The position numbers and the translations under genes were made by a program. 47,715 nt of DNA from Pseudomonadota bacterium (GTDB taxonomy: Bacteria > Pseudomonadota > Alphaproteobacteria > Rhizobiales > Beijerinckiaceae), in assembly GCA_023386155.1 (NCBI GenBank), contig JAEWKH010000118.1, positions 1 to 47,715 on the forward strand. The letters are read 5' to 3'. The notes below the pieces were generated by a model, which was not told the DNA's origin, made no database searches, and saw only the letters and a program-made list of their open reading frames with translations. Positions 23,937-33,198 of this stretch are shown in pieces; within the stretch, counting starts at the first letter, position 1, and each line of letters begins with the position of its first letter.

Positions 23937-25124
23937 ATGCTCAAGCCCGACACGCTGGCCCTCACGATCGTCTTGGCGCTTCTCACCGCGCTCGGGCCCC
24001 TCTCGACGGACATGTATCTGCCGTCGCTGCCCGCGATCGCGGCGGGCCTCGGGGCGACCACGGGACAGACGCAGCTCACGCTGTCCGCCTTCCTCCTCGG
24101 CTTCGCCGCCGGGCAGTTCTTCTACGGGCCGGTCTCGGACCGGATCGGGCGCAAGCCCGTGCTGCTCTTCGGGCTCGGGCTCTTCACGCTCGCGAGCCTG
24201 ATCTGCGCGTTCTCGCCCAATATCGAGACCCTGATCGGGGCGCGCTTCCTGCAGGCGCTCGGCGCGTCCGGTCCCATCGTGCTCGGCCGCGCCATCGTGC
24301 GCGATTTCTACGAGGGGTCGCGCGCCGGGCGTGAACTGTCGCGCATGGGCACGATCATGGGCGTGGTGCCGGCCGCCGCGCCGATCCTGGGGGGCGTCAT
24401 CGAGCGTCTCACCGGCTGGCGCGTGACCTTCGGCGTGATGATCCTGTTCGGCTTGGGGATGGCTGCCATCGTCAGCCTGCGGATGCCGGAAAGCATCCGC
24501 AGGAAGTCGGAGGTGCCGATCTCCTTCTCGGCCATCCTGCGCGGTTTCAAGATCCTGCTGGGCCATGCCGGCTACCGGACCTATGTTGGCCTCTCCATGC
24601 TCACCTATGGCGGGCTCTTCGCCTTCATCTCCGGCTCGTCCTTCGTGCTCCAGAAGATCTACGGTCTCGACGAGCTGTCCTTCGCCTTCTCCTTCACCTT
24701 CGTGGTGGTGGGCTTCATGACCGGCACGACGCTGGCCCAGCACCTCGTGGGGCGGTACGGGCTCGACGGCACCATCAGGATCGGGGTGACGTGCCTCGCG
24801 CTCGGGGGCGTCACCATGCTGGCCCTGGTGCTGGCGGGCGTGCCGTCGTCCTTGAGCATCAGCGCCCCCATGGCGCTCTACGGGGTGGGCGTCGGCCTCA
24901 CCATGCCGCAATCGATGGCCTCGGCCCTGATGCCCTTTCCGGATCGCGCGGGCGCGGCCTCGTCGCTGCTGGGCATCTGCCAGATGAGCTTCGCCGCCAT
25001 CGTCGGCATCCTGCTGGGGCGCAACCTCGACGCCTCCGCGATTCCCCTGCCGGCCACCATCGCGACGACCGGCGTGCTGGCCCTCGCCCTGTTCCTGGCG
25101 ACGGGGCGGGCGCGGCGGGGTTAG
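23937..25124 (+). CDS. Bcr/CflA-type MFS drug efflux transporter
   Basis: Twelve-helix inner-membrane major facilitator protein of 395 residues from the drug/H+ antiporter DHA1 group, Bcr/CflA subfamily. The N-terminal LGPLSTDMYLPSLPAIAAGL is the subfamily signature; motif A is GPVSDRIGRKPVL and the fourth-helix region has RFLQALGASGPIVLGRAIVRD. Such pumps export bicyclomycin, chloramphenicol, sulfonamides or cysteine; the substrate here is not predictable. The ATG at 23937 gives the expected start. The gene converges on the second giant RTX gene, with a strong shared hairpin between them. Confidence 0.88.
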   Translation: MLKPDTLALTIVLALLTALGPLSTDMYLPSLPAIAAGLGATTGQTQLTLSAFLLGFAAGQFFYGPVSDRIGRKPVLLFGLGLFTLASLICAFSPNIETLIGARFLQALGASGPIVLGRAIVRDFYEGSRAGRELSRMGTIMGVVPAAAPILGGVIERLTGWRVTFGVMILFGLGMAAIVSLRMPESIRRKSEVPISFSAILRGFKILLGHAGYRTYVGLSMLTYGGLFAFISGSSFVLQKIYGLDELSFAFSFTFVVVGFMTGTTLAQHLVGRYGLDGTIRIGVTCLALGGVTMLALVLAGVPSSLSISAPMALYGVGVGLTMPQSMASALMPFPDRAGAASSLLGICQMSFAAIVGILLGRNLDASAIPLPATIATTGVLALALFLATGRARRG

Positions 25125-25125
25125 G

Positions 25126-25165
25126 GCATTTTCCGGCGCAGTGGATCCGGTTCGCCGTTAAAGAG
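25126..25165. repeat. RIME-like element remnant
   Basis: GGCATTTTCCGGCGCAGTGG followed by ATCCGG and the sequence up to AAAGAGG keeps the core of module A (GTGGATCCGG) with both outer arms lost. It lies directly after the MFS stop. Confidence 0.4.
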
Positions 25166-25178
25166 GGGCAATCCAAAG

Positions 25179-25216
25179 AAGAGGGCTGTTTCCACTGATG
25201 TGGAAACAGCCCTCTT
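25179..25216. terminator. Bidirectional terminator, 17-bp perfect stem
   Basis: AAGAGGGCTGTTTCCAC and its exact complement enclose TGAT between the convergent MFS and RTX genes. T-rich flanks are short on both sides. The perfect stem and its position make a shared intrinsic terminator likely. Confidence 0.7.
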
Positions 25217-25242
25217 GGGAGGAAGCCGCTCCGGTTCCTGGA

Positions 25243-28200
25243 TCAGATGATGAAGAAGGAAGAAGCCGTCAGAACCGGCTTGGTCGTGAGCGTCGCGATC
25301 AGGACCGCGCTGCCGGACCCGGTTCCGTCCGCGTCGTAGAACACCCTGCCGGTCGCCTGGTCGTACATGATCCGGTCGTCCGCATCCTTGGCGGCCGTGC
25401 CGAGAACGAAGGCCTTCGTCTGGAGCGCGCCGATGTCGAAGGCGCCGAAGCTCTTGAAGGCCGTGCGGGCCAGCTGGATGCGGTCATTCTGGCTGGTGGT
25501 GAAGTCCAGGATCGTGTCCGAGCCCGCCTGAGCAGGATCCTTGTCGAACAGGAACACGTCCGCGCCCAGTCCGCCGGTCAGTCGGTCGTCGCCCGCGCCG
25601 CCGGCCAGGGTGTCGTTGCCGGCCCCGCCGGAGAACGTGTCGTTGCCGCTGCCGCCCTTGAGCACATCCGCGGCGGTCGTGCCGGTGACGTTCTCAGGGT
25701 TCACGTCGGTGACGGTGAGCGTGAACGTCTTGCTGATCGACGTGATGCCGTCGCTTGCCGCGAGCTTGATCTGGAACGAGGTGGCCTGCTCGTAGTCGAT
25801 CTTGGTGTTGCTCTTGACGCGCAACACGTTGTTCACGAGCTCGACGCGCCCGCCGCCATCGTCGAGCAGGGTGTAGGTCAGGCCGGTCTGGTCCGGATCG
25901 TTGGCGTTGACGACGGCGATCGTCTGCCCGACGGCCGTATGCTCCCGAACCGTGGTGTTGGACAGGATGAGATCGGTCGGGGTCTTGTTCACATTCGTGA
26001 TGGTGATCGACACATTGCTCGGGACCTTCATGCTGTACCCGTCGGAGGCATAGACCTCATAAATGTACGTGGTGTCCTGGTTCACCTGGAGTCGGGACGG
26101 GTCCCTGACCTGGATCGTCCCGTTGACGATCTCGAACCTTCCATCGGCGCTGATCCGCCCGTTGGTGCCGGCCATGGCCGAGGCGAAGGTGTAGGTCAGG
26201 GGATCGCCGTCCCGATCCGTCGAGGACAGCGTCCCGACCACCGTCGAAGCCGCCGCGGCCTCGGACACCGTGCCGCTGCCCAGGAAGACCGGGGCTGACG
26301 GAGCATGGTTCGCGTCCGCCACATTGATCGTGATGGTGCTCGATGTCGTGCCGCCATGGCCATCGTCGGCCGTCACCGAGTAGGTGAAGGTCTGATCGCC
26401 ATCGACCTGGAGGTAGAGCGGGTTGTTCACCACGATGGTGCCGTTGACGATCTTGAAGCGGCCGTCGGCACTGATCAGGCCCGAGGAATAAGGCAGGGCC
26501 CAATCGAAGGTGATGGTGAGCGGATCGCCATCCTGATCCGTGGCCGTCAGCGTCCCGACGAGCTGCCCGGCGCTTGCCTTGTCGGTGATGCTGTTCCCTG
26601 TGAGGACAGGCGCGGTCGGAGCGTGATTGGCGAATCCGACGGCGACCGAATCGACGGTCGCGACGCTGTCCTGCGACACCGTCCCGCCGCTTGCATCCGT
26701 GATCGTGATCGAGAACGTGGTCCTCTCGATGGAGCCGCTCTCCGCCAGGGGGCGATCGGTGGGATTGAACAGGAGGGCGGCGACGGCCGCCCGCGCCTGC
26801 TGAAGAGTGCCCACGAAGGTGAAGACACCCGTATCCGCGTCGTAGGTACCGCCCTGGACGGGCACCAGCGCCCCCTTCCCGGCATCGTCGAGCGTGATGG
26901 TCACGGTCAACGTGTCGTTGGCGTTCAGTTCGTTGATGGCAAGGCGGATGAACGGTGCGACGAGGTCCGTGTTCTCCGTATCGTCGATCGTGTAGGTCCA
27001 TGGCTTGAAGGAAATCCACGGATCCCGGTTGGCGGTCACGCTGGTGACGGAGACGTTCGTGTTCGGAAGCGTCGCCGCGCCTTCTGCATCGGCCAACGTG
27101 ATGGTGAAAGTCGTCTTCTGCGCAGTGCCGACAGCATCATTCGGCCGATCGTTCGGATCGAAGACGAGGTTTCGCAGCGCGTTCTGGACCTCCTCGGCGG
27201 TTCCGGTGACCGTGTAGCGCCGCCATTGCGGATCATAGGAGCCGATGCCGAGATTCGTCAGCTCGCCGTAGCTGTGGCTCAGGGTGACGGTCGCGGTGAC
27301 GCTGGCGCTGTCCTCGTCCGTGATCGTGATCGACGAGAAGGGGTTCACGATCTCGTTGTCCGCAATCGTCAGGTTCACGGGAGAGGCAATGCCGCCGAGC
27401 ACGGGAGCGGCATTGCTTCCGATGACGCTGCCCTCGCCCACGAGGATGATGTTCTCGATATTGGCGAGCTTGGTGCCGTCGTAGTTCTTGACCGAGATAT
27501 AGACTGTGTCGTTGCCGCTGTACTTGGTGTTCCCCTCGATGACGAGGTCGCCGAGATCGCGGATGTAATAGACGTCGTCGCCGTCGCCGCCAATCATCGT
27601 GTCGTTGCCGCCGGCGCCGTCGAGGGTGTCTTTCCCGTATGTGCTGGTCAGTATGTTGTCAGCGCTGTTACCGATCAGGGTCGCGCTAAAGTACGTATTG
27701 ACCAGATTCTCGAAGCCGTCCCTCAGTGTGTAGCTGGCAAGGTTGACCTGGACGGTGTCGTTGCCGCCGGCATCGATAAGCACGTCAGTGGCTTCGACAT
27801 AATAATAATAATCGTCGCCGAGGCCGCCGTCGAGCGTATCGACATAGCTGGTGCTGCCGCCGAGCGAATCGTTGCCGTCGCCGCCGATCAGCCAGTCGCT
27901 GCCGCCGCCGCCGCTGATGTCGTCGTCGCCGTTGCCGCCGACGAGGGTATTGTTATGAATACCGCCGGAAATCGTGTCGTTGCCGTTCGATCCGATGAAC
28001 GATCTGGTCGGGGTGAAGAGCGTATCGCTCGCCACTCTCCCGCCGTTCCTATATTCGTCGACCCAATTGCTGCCGAGATTGGCCTTGACGGCATAGCCCG
28101 CACCGAGATCCTCATAGGTGAGCGTCATCGAGGCATTGCCGGTGATGTAGTTCGAGCTGCCCCCGGTTGCCATGCCGCCATGCACGGTATCGCTGCCCAG

Positions 28201-29199
28201 CGTGGCAAAAACGGTGGTCGAGGCGCCAACATACAGGACGTCGTTGCCGAGGCTGCCGTCGATGGTCGAGGCGGATTTGCCGCCATAAATGGTGTCGTTG
28301 CCCTCGCTGCCGATGAGCTTGGTGATGTTGACCAGGGTGTCCTCGCCCTGTCCCGTGGCCTTGCCGGTCGCAAGGTTGGCATTGACGGCTTCCGAACCGA
28401 GATAGACCACGGTGCCGTTGACGAGGGTGTCGTTGCCCTCGCCGCCGATCAGCGTGTCGTCATTGCCGCCGCCGGTCAGGGTGTCATCGCCCTCGGCGCC
28501 GTCGATGTTCCAGCCGGTCGCGGAATTGCCGGCGTAGATGACGTCGGCCTGCGTGGAACCGATGACCACTTCAATATCGACATAGGTGTCGAGGCTGCCC
28601 CAGGTATCGGTCCCGGTCCGGGACTGGTAGGTCGCGGTGCCGTAGGTCCAGGCACTATCGCTCAGATTGACCACAACGCCGGCACCGCCGGTCTCTTCCC
28701 GATAGGAGACCGCATCCCAGTCGATGCCGCCGTCGAGCGTATCGGCGCCCGCGCCGCCGATCATGGTGTCGTTGCCCTCCTCGCCCTGCAGCACGTCGGC
28801 AGCCTGGCCTCCGTAAAGCGTGTCCCAGCCGTCACCGGCCGAGATGGTCACGGCGGTGGTCGATTCCGGATCGCCCAGAACATCGTCGTCGATGGTTCCC
28901 GTGATCTTCGACGCGGCGGACAGAGCCGGTGAAGCCGTCATGGCTGCCATGCCCGCTTCGTCGGCGGAGGCGGTTTCGGAAGCCGTAACGTCATGGTCCA
29001 CCCGTGGGGCGGTTCCCGGCTGGCGGAAGGGAGCTTCGCCCGGCTTCCTCGCCTGCCCGGAAGGGGCCGCATCGAGGGCGTCTTCAATGGGAGTGATCAG
29101 GGATGGGCCGGGCTCATCCATCCCCGTGGCGCCCAGCGTCTCAAGGGGTATCGGGGCTCCGATGCGGCTCTGGCCCGGCTTGCGGATGAATGTGCTCAT
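25243..29199 (-). CDS. Second giant RTX/cadherin-like calcium-binding secreted protein
   Basis: Predicted type I secretion substrate of 1318 residues without a Sec signal. It starts with a Pro/Ala-rich segment (1-110), then a long RTX region with interspersed GGxGNDT nonapeptides and beta-helical spacers (about 113-550), several cadherin-like/Ig-like domains (about 600-1165; repeated ISADGRF(K/E)IVNGTI cores), a short second RTX block (about 1173-1213) and a C-terminal module ending in SSFFII. That module matches the end of the first giant protein (shared DADD-IMYD/LIYD, YDADGxG). A (TAA)n-like triplet run near 27805 encodes YYYY. The ATG at 29199 has GGGAG upstream. No exporter genes adjoin it. 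Probable adhesin or matrix protein. Confidence 0.85.
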   Translation of the reverse strand: MSTFIRKPGQSRIGAPIPLETLGATGMDEPGPSLITPIEDALDAAPSGQARKPGEAPFRQPGTAPRVDHDVTASETASADEAGMAAMTASPALSAASKITGTIDDDVLGDPESTTAVTISAGDGWDTLYGGQAADVLQGEEGNDTMIGGAGADTLDGGIDWDAVSYREETGGAGVVVNLSDSAWTYGTATYQSRTGTDTWGSLDTYVDIEVVIGSTQADVIYAGNSATGWNIDGAEGDDTLTGGGNDDTLIGGEGNDTLVNGTVVYLGSEAVNANLATGKATGQGEDTLVNITKLIGSEGNDTIYGGKSASTIDGSLGNDVLYVGASTTVFATLGSDTVHGGMATGGSSNYITGNASMTLTYEDLGAGYAVKANLGSNWVDEYRNGGRVASDTLFTPTRSFIGSNGNDTISGGIHNNTLVGGNGDDDISGGGGSDWLIGGDGNDSLGGSTSYVDTLDGGLGDDYYYYVEATDVLIDAGGNDTVQVNLASYTLRDGFENLVNTYFSATLIGNSADNILTSTYGKDTLDGAGGNDTMIGGDGDDVYYIRDLGDLVIEGNTKYSGNDTVYISVKNYDGTKLANIENIILVGEGSVIGSNAAPVLGGIASPVNLTIADNEIVNPFSSITITDEDSASVTATVTLSHSYGELTNLGIGSYDPQWRRYTVTGTAEEVQNALRNLVFDPNDRPNDAVGTAQKTTFTITLADAEGAATLPNTNVSVTSVTANRDPWISFKPWTYTIDDTENTDLVAPFIRLAINELNANDTLTVTITLDDAGKGALVPVQGGTYDADTGVFTFVGTLQQARAAVAALLFNPTDRPLAESGSIERTTFSITITDASGGTVSQDSVATVDSVAVGFANHAPTAPVLTGNSITDKASAGQLVGTLTATDQDGDPLTITFDWALPYSSGLISADGRFKIVNGTIVVNNPLYLQVDGDQTFTYSVTADDGHGGTTSSTITINVADANHAPSAPVFLGSGTVSEAAAASTVVGTLSSTDRDGDPLTYTFASAMAGTNGRISADGRFEIVNGTIQVRDPSRLQVNQDTTYIYEVYASDGYSMKVPSNVSITITNVNKTPTDLILSNTTVREHTAVGQTIAVVNANDPDQTGLTYTLLDDGGGRVELVNNVLRVKSNTKIDYEQATSFQIKLAASDGITSISKTFTLTVTDVNPENVTGTTAADVLKGGSGNDTFSGGAGNDTLAGGAGDDRLTGGLGADVFLFDKDPAQAGSDTILDFTTSQNDRIQLARTAFKSFGAFDIGALQTKAFVLGTAAKDADDRIMYDQATGRVFYDADGTGSGSAVLIATLTTKPVLTASSFFII

Positions 29200-29457
29200 G
29201 ACCCGTTTCTCCCGTTCAAAAGACTGTCAGGAGCCGCCTGAAGCACGCGGACCCCAAGAATTGCAATGATAGATCATATCTGAACTATCTGGCAGGGTAG
29301 CTCCTCAGACAAGGGGGAAGACTATGCTAATGTGCCGTTACATCATTGCATTAATGAAAGGTGAATCAACCTGGGCTTGGACGGAATCCGGGGAGCGCAA
29401 CTCCCGGACGGTCTCCCGGCGAATCGCTGCTCGCCGGGTCCTGTGGAGGCGGATGGC
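29200..29457. other. AT-rich intergenic region upstream of the second RTX gene
   Basis: About 258 bases between two minus-strand genes. It has an AT-rich pocket at 29255-29360 that probably holds the RTX promoter, although no clear -35/-10 pair could be picked, and a GC hairpin near the PBP1A end. Confidence 0.5.
29415..29438 (-). terminator. Possible terminator hairpin for PBP1A
   Basis: CCCGGCGA and TCGCCGGG are exact complements around an 8-base loop, 20 bases after the PBP1A stop. No U-tract follows on the minus strand, so this may be rho-assisted or incidental. Confidence 0.35.
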
Positions 29458-31590
29458 TCAGAGGCCGAACAGCTTCTCGAAGAAGTTCTTCTCGCGGCCG
29501 GCGCGGCGCTGGGGCGCGGGCTGGATCCAGGCGTTGTCCCCGTTGCCCGCATTGGCGTAACGCGGATCGCCTCCGGCGCCGGCCACGGGCACATCCGACG
29601 GGATGCGGAAGCGCTCGCTGCCGGGCAGCGGGACGGGCTGCCGGTCCTTCAGGGCGATCTTCATGAAATTGTGCCAGACCTCCGTCGGCAGGTTGCCGCC
29701 GGTGACGCGCTTGGTGAGCGTGCCATCGTCGTTGCCGAGCCAGACACCGGCCACGAGGCTGCCGGAAAAGCCCACGAACCAGGCATCCTTGTAATCGTCG
29801 GTGGTGCCGGTCTTGCCGGCGAGCGACCAGCCGGGAACCTGGGCCTTCTGCGCGGTGCCGACCACGAAGGTGTTGTGCATCATCTCGTTCATCATCGCGA
29901 CGACGCCGGGATCGATCACGCGGCCGAGGCCGCCGGAGTTCGGGCGCTTGTAGACCAGCTTGCCGTCCGTGGTCTTCACCTGGGTGATCACGTAGGGCAC
30001 GACGCCGATGCCGCCATTGGCGAAGGCCGCGTAGGCGGAGACGAGCTCGAGCGGCGTGACCTCCGAGGTGCCGAGGGCGAGCGAGCCGTTGGCCTGCAGC
30101 GGCGAGGAGATGCCGAGGCGCTGCGCGGCCTGCACGACGTTCTTCGGCCCCACCTCCATGTTGAGCTTGGCCGCGATGGTGTTGAGCGAGAGCGCCAGGG
30201 CGTCGCGCATGGCGATGGGGCCGCGATACTTGCGGTCGTAGTTCTTGGGCGCCCAGCCGCCGAAATTGACCGGCCCGTCCTCGAGGACCGTGTCGGGCGT
30301 GTAGCCCCGCTCCACGGCGGCGAGGTAGACGAAGGGCTTGAAGGAGGAGCCCGGCTGGCGCCGCGCCGTGGTGGCGCGGTTGAACTGGCTCGTCTCGTAG
30401 TTGCGGCCGCCCACAAGGGCCTTGACGGCCCCGTCGGGCTGCATGGCCACGAAGGCGCCCTGGCTCACGTTGAACTTCTGGCCCTTGGCATTGAGCTCGT
30501 CTACGAGAACGCGCTCGGCGGCTGCCTGCATGGAGGGCTCGATCGTGGTCGAGACCACGATGTCGGACTCGATGTTGCCCACGAAGTCGTCGAGAACGTC
30601 CATCACGTAATCGGCGGCGTAATTGGCCGAGCCCGCCCCGTTCTGACGCACGGATTCGGCCGGGGCGCCGAGCGCCGTCTTGGTCATGCCCGGCGTGATG
30701 AAGCCGAGCTCGTTCATGGCCGCGATCACCAGCTCGGCGCGGGCCTGCGCCCGCTCGGGGTTGCGGTTGGGGGCAAGCCGCGAGGGCGATTGCACGAGGC
30801 CTGCCAGAACGGCCGCTTCCGAGAGCGACACGTTGCGGGCGGACTTGCCGTAATAGCGCTGGGCGGCGGCCTCGACACCATAGGCGCCGGCGCCGAAATA
30901 GACCCGGTTGAGATAGAGCTCGAGGATCTGGTCCTTCGTGTAGTTGCGCTCGAGCCAGAGGGCCAGGATCGCCTCCTGGATCTTGCGCGAGGCGGTCCGC
31001 TCCTGGGTGAGGAACAGGTTCTTGGCGAGCTGCTGGGTCAGGGTCGAGCCGCCCTGCAGGCCGCCCTTGTGGGCCAGGTTGCGGTAGACCGCGCGGCCGA
31101 TGCCGATGGGGTCGATGCCGAAATGATCGTAGAAGCGCCGGTCCTCGATCGCCACGAAGGCCTTGGGCAGGTAGGGCGGAAGCTCTTTCAGCGTGACGGT
31201 GCGTCCGCCGGTCTCGCCGCGATTCGCCAGGAGCGAGCCGTCGCTGGCCATGATGGCGATGTTCGGCGGGCGCTTGGGCACCGTGAGCTGGTCGATGGGC
31301 GGCAGCTGCGAGGCGTAATAGGCGACGACGCCGCCGACCGCGATGACGCCCCAGAGGCAGAGCACCAGCCCGGCATAGACCAGCTTGCTGAACAGGGAGC
31401 GGCCGCCCTTGCGCTTCGATTTCTTGAGCTTGGCCGGGCGGCGTGGCCCGTTTCCGCCGTTCGAAGAAGCCCGCCTGCGCGCCATCGTTCCCCCTGCCCG
31501 GTCCTCGGGCGAGAGGCGAAAGTCCAGCTCCCCCGCTTCTCCAGCGGGCGCATCGAAGACCGGCTCCCGCCGGTCACGTCCGTTCGCCAC
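29458..31590 (-). CDS. mrcA: Penicillin-binding protein 1A (bifunctional peptidoglycan synthase)
   Basis: Class A PBP of 710 residues anchored by one helix near residues 66-92. The GT51 glycosyltransferase domain has EDRRFYDHFGID, GGSTLTQQLAKN and RKIQEAILALWLE, which polymerise glycan strands. The transpeptidase domain has SSFKPF (about 414), SLN in ALSLNTIAAK and KTGTTDD (about 592), which cross-link peptides. Both act in the periplasm. The GTG at 31590 keeps an N-terminus with LDFRLSPEDR; an ATG at 31485 (MARRRASS) has GGGGGA upstream and is a realistic alternative giving 675 residues. A CtrA-type site lies about 80 bases upstream, suggesting cell-cycle control. Confidence 0.92.
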   Translation of the reverse strand: MANGRDRREPVFDAPAGEAGELDFRLSPEDRAGGTMARRRASSNGGNGPRRPAKLKKSKRKGGRSLFSKLVYAGLVLCLWGVIAVGGVVAYYASQLPPIDQLTVPKRPPNIAIMASDGSLLANRGETGGRTVTLKELPPYLPKAFVAIEDRRFYDHFGIDPIGIGRAVYRNLAHKGGLQGGSTLTQQLAKNLFLTQERTASRKIQEAILALWLERNYTKDQILELYLNRVYFGAGAYGVEAAAQRYYGKSARNVSLSEAAVLAGLVQSPSRLAPNRNPERAQARAELVIAAMNELGFITPGMTKTALGAPAESVRQNGAGSANYAADYVMDVLDDFVGNIESDIVVSTTIEPSMQAAAERVLVDELNAKGQKFNVSQGAFVAMQPDGAVKALVGGRNYETSQFNRATTARRQPGSSFKPFVYLAAVERGYTPDTVLEDGPVNFGGWAPKNYDRKYRGPIAMRDALALSLNTIAAKLNMEVGPKNVVQAAQRLGISSPLQANGSLALGTSEVTPLELVSAYAAFANGGIGVVPYVITQVKTTDGKLVYKRPNSGGLGRVIDPGVVAMMNEMMHNTFVVGTAQKAQVPGWSLAGKTGTTDDYKDAWFVGFSGSLVAGVWLGNDDGTLTKRVTGGNLPTEVWHNFMKIALKDRQPVPLPGSERFRIPSDVPVAGAGGDPRYANAGNGDNAWIQPAPQRRAGREKNFFEKLFGL

Positions 31591-31666
31591 CTCTTAAGAC
31601 CCCGCATAGACATGGCCGGTATATCGTCCGGCCTTTCATGCTCTGGAGCACCCTAATTGTGGCGGT

Positions 31667-31682
31667 TTAAGGGGCGGTTAAC
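31667..31682. promoter_or_regulatory. CtrA-type binding site upstream of PBP1A
   Basis: TTAA-GGGGCGG-TTAAC matches the CtrA consensus TTAA-N7-TTAAC exactly, and a further TTAAC follows at 31688. It sits 77-92 bases upstream of the PBP1A start in a short GC-rich intergenic region. CtrA is the alphaproteobacterial cell-cycle master regulator. Confidence 0.55.
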
Positions 31683-31722
31683 GGGGGTTAACGCCTCGCA
31701 CCCGACCTGTTGCAAGAATGTC

Positions 31723-33165
31723 CTACTCCGCCGCCAGCGGCAGCTCGCCCGTGTCCGGGTCGGCCCGCGCGAGATCGTGGATGCGGCGCAGGTCGGCGAC
31801 GAACGCCGCGTAGGCCTCCCGCTTCGTCGCCTCGTCGGGCAGGCGCAGCAGATAGCTCGGGTGGACAGTGACATAGCCCTCGTAGGGTCCGAACCGGGCC
31901 CGGCCGCGCGAGCGGGTGATCGGCGTTGACTTGCCTGAGAGCGCCAGAAGCGCGGTGCCGCCCAGCGCCACCACGAGCCGGGGCTTCACCAGTTCCAGCT
32001 CCTTCATCAGCCAGGGCCGGTAATGCTTCACCTCGCCGGAGGTGGGCTTTGAATGGATGCGCCGGTGGCCGCGCTGCTCGAATTTGAAGTGCTTCACCGC
32101 GTTGGTGAGATAGGCGTCCTTGCGGTCGAGCCCGGCCTCGGTCAGAGCCTTGGTGAAGAGCTTGCCGGCGGGTCCCACGAAGGGCCGCCCCTGCAGGTCC
32201 TCCTGGTCGCCCGGCTGCTCGCCGACGAAGACGATCTCGGCATGGGCCGGGCCGTCGCCGAACACGGCCTGGGTCGCGCCGGGCACGAGCGGTCCTGCCT
32301 TGGCGATGATGGCATTGAGCTCGTCCAGGCTATTCGGCTCCTGATCCCACATGGCCTCAAGGGCACGTTCGGGGGTGCGTTTGGCAGGCATCGTGGCCTC
32401 CTGTTCGATCATCCGTTCAACGCGCCGGGAGGCGGTTTGGATCAGCCCCGGGATCGCGGCGGTCTCGGGCATGTTGCGCCAGTACTTCTTCGGCATCTCG
32501 GCCCGCATGGCGGCGGGGTTCACCCGGGCCGGATTGAACACGCTCTCGTAATAGCCGCGCCAGCCCTCTTCGAAGGAATCCTCCGCGGGAGCCTCCTCGC
32601 GCCGCGCGGGCGGGCCGAAGGTCAGGGCCTTACGATCCCACCGCATGGCGCCGATCGGGGTCAGGATCGTCCAGTCCACGGACCGGAACCGGTCGACGAA
32701 GAAGGGTGCCGCCGCCTCCAGGATGAAATGCTCCGGCTCGAACCAGGCGGCAAACCGCTCGAGATCTTCCCCTTGCATCCGGCGGAAGCGCACGAAGGCG
32801 TGCATCTTGTGCAGGTCGCGTCGCACGGCGCGGGCCATCAGGTCGATGCGGTGCACCAGGGGATCGCTCGCGACCTCGAGCAGGTCGCGCTCGCCGTTCA
32901 GCACCCGCCAGACGAGCCGATGGAGCAGGGCGTAGCGCTCGGGATCCCGGTGACAGACCACATGCTCGACGAGCCGCGCGACGCCCCTCGGAATCGAGAC
33001 CGGCGGCGCGTTGCCTGTCGCCTCCTGGCCGAGCAGGTCCGGCGCATCGTCGAGGGCGAAGACAACGTGCTGCGGTGCCAGCTCCTCGGCCACGAGCCGC
33101 CGGAGCGCCCGGCGAAAGCCGTCCAGGTCCGCGCCGTTCTTGAGGGTGATGCAGTGGAGATTCAT
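31723..33165 (-). CDS. udgX: DUF4130-UdgX fusion: uracil-DNA-binding DNA repair protein
   Basis: Two-domain protein of 480 residues. Residues 1-250 match the DUF4130/TIGR03915 'probable DNA metabolism protein' family usually found beside a radical SAM gene. Residues about 275-475 are a UdgX-type uracil-DNA glycosylase: motif A is GEQPGDQEDLQGRPFVGPAG (315-334), the R-loop is HRRIHSKP with His371, and the late motif is HPSYLLR (435-441). In mycobacterial UdgX the equivalent His becomes covalently bound to the abasic sugar after uracil excision, a suicide reaction. The ATG at 33165 has GAGG seven bases upstream; a longer frame reads through a repeat. It lies downstream of the radical SAM gene. 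Confidence 0.9.
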   Translation of the reverse strand: MNLHCITLKNGADLDGFRRALRRLVAEELAPQHVVFALDDAPDLLGQEATGNAPPVSIPRGVARLVEHVVCHRDPERYALLHRLVWRVLNGERDLLEVASDPLVHRIDLMARAVRRDLHKMHAFVRFRRMQGEDLERFAAWFEPEHFILEAAAPFFVDRFRSVDWTILTPIGAMRWDRKALTFGPPARREEAPAEDSFEEGWRGYYESVFNPARVNPAAMRAEMPKKYWRNMPETAAIPGLIQTASRRVERMIEQEATMPAKRTPERALEAMWDQEPNSLDELNAIIAKAGPLVPGATQAVFGDGPAHAEIVFVGEQPGDQEDLQGRPFVGPAGKLFTKALTEAGLDRKDAYLTNAVKHFKFEQRGHRRIHSKPTSGEVKHYRPWLMKELELVKPRLVVALGGTALLALSGKSTPITRSRGRARFGPYEGYVTVHPSYLLRLPDEATKREAYAAFVADLRRIHDLARADPDTGELPLAAE

Positions 33166-33198
33166 GGGTTTCCTCTCGTTATTCCGAGCAGGATGCTG

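Noticed and set aside
26305..28932. 875-codon frame opposite the second RTX gene
   Set aside because: Same reason: antisense of GGxGxD repeats gives a long artefactual frame without domains, while the sense frame is complete and well supported.
29377..31656. 759-codon frame opposite the PBP1A gene
   Set aside because: PBP1A has all catalytic motifs in the other strand; the antisense frame is a GC-rich shadow without a ribosome site or homology.
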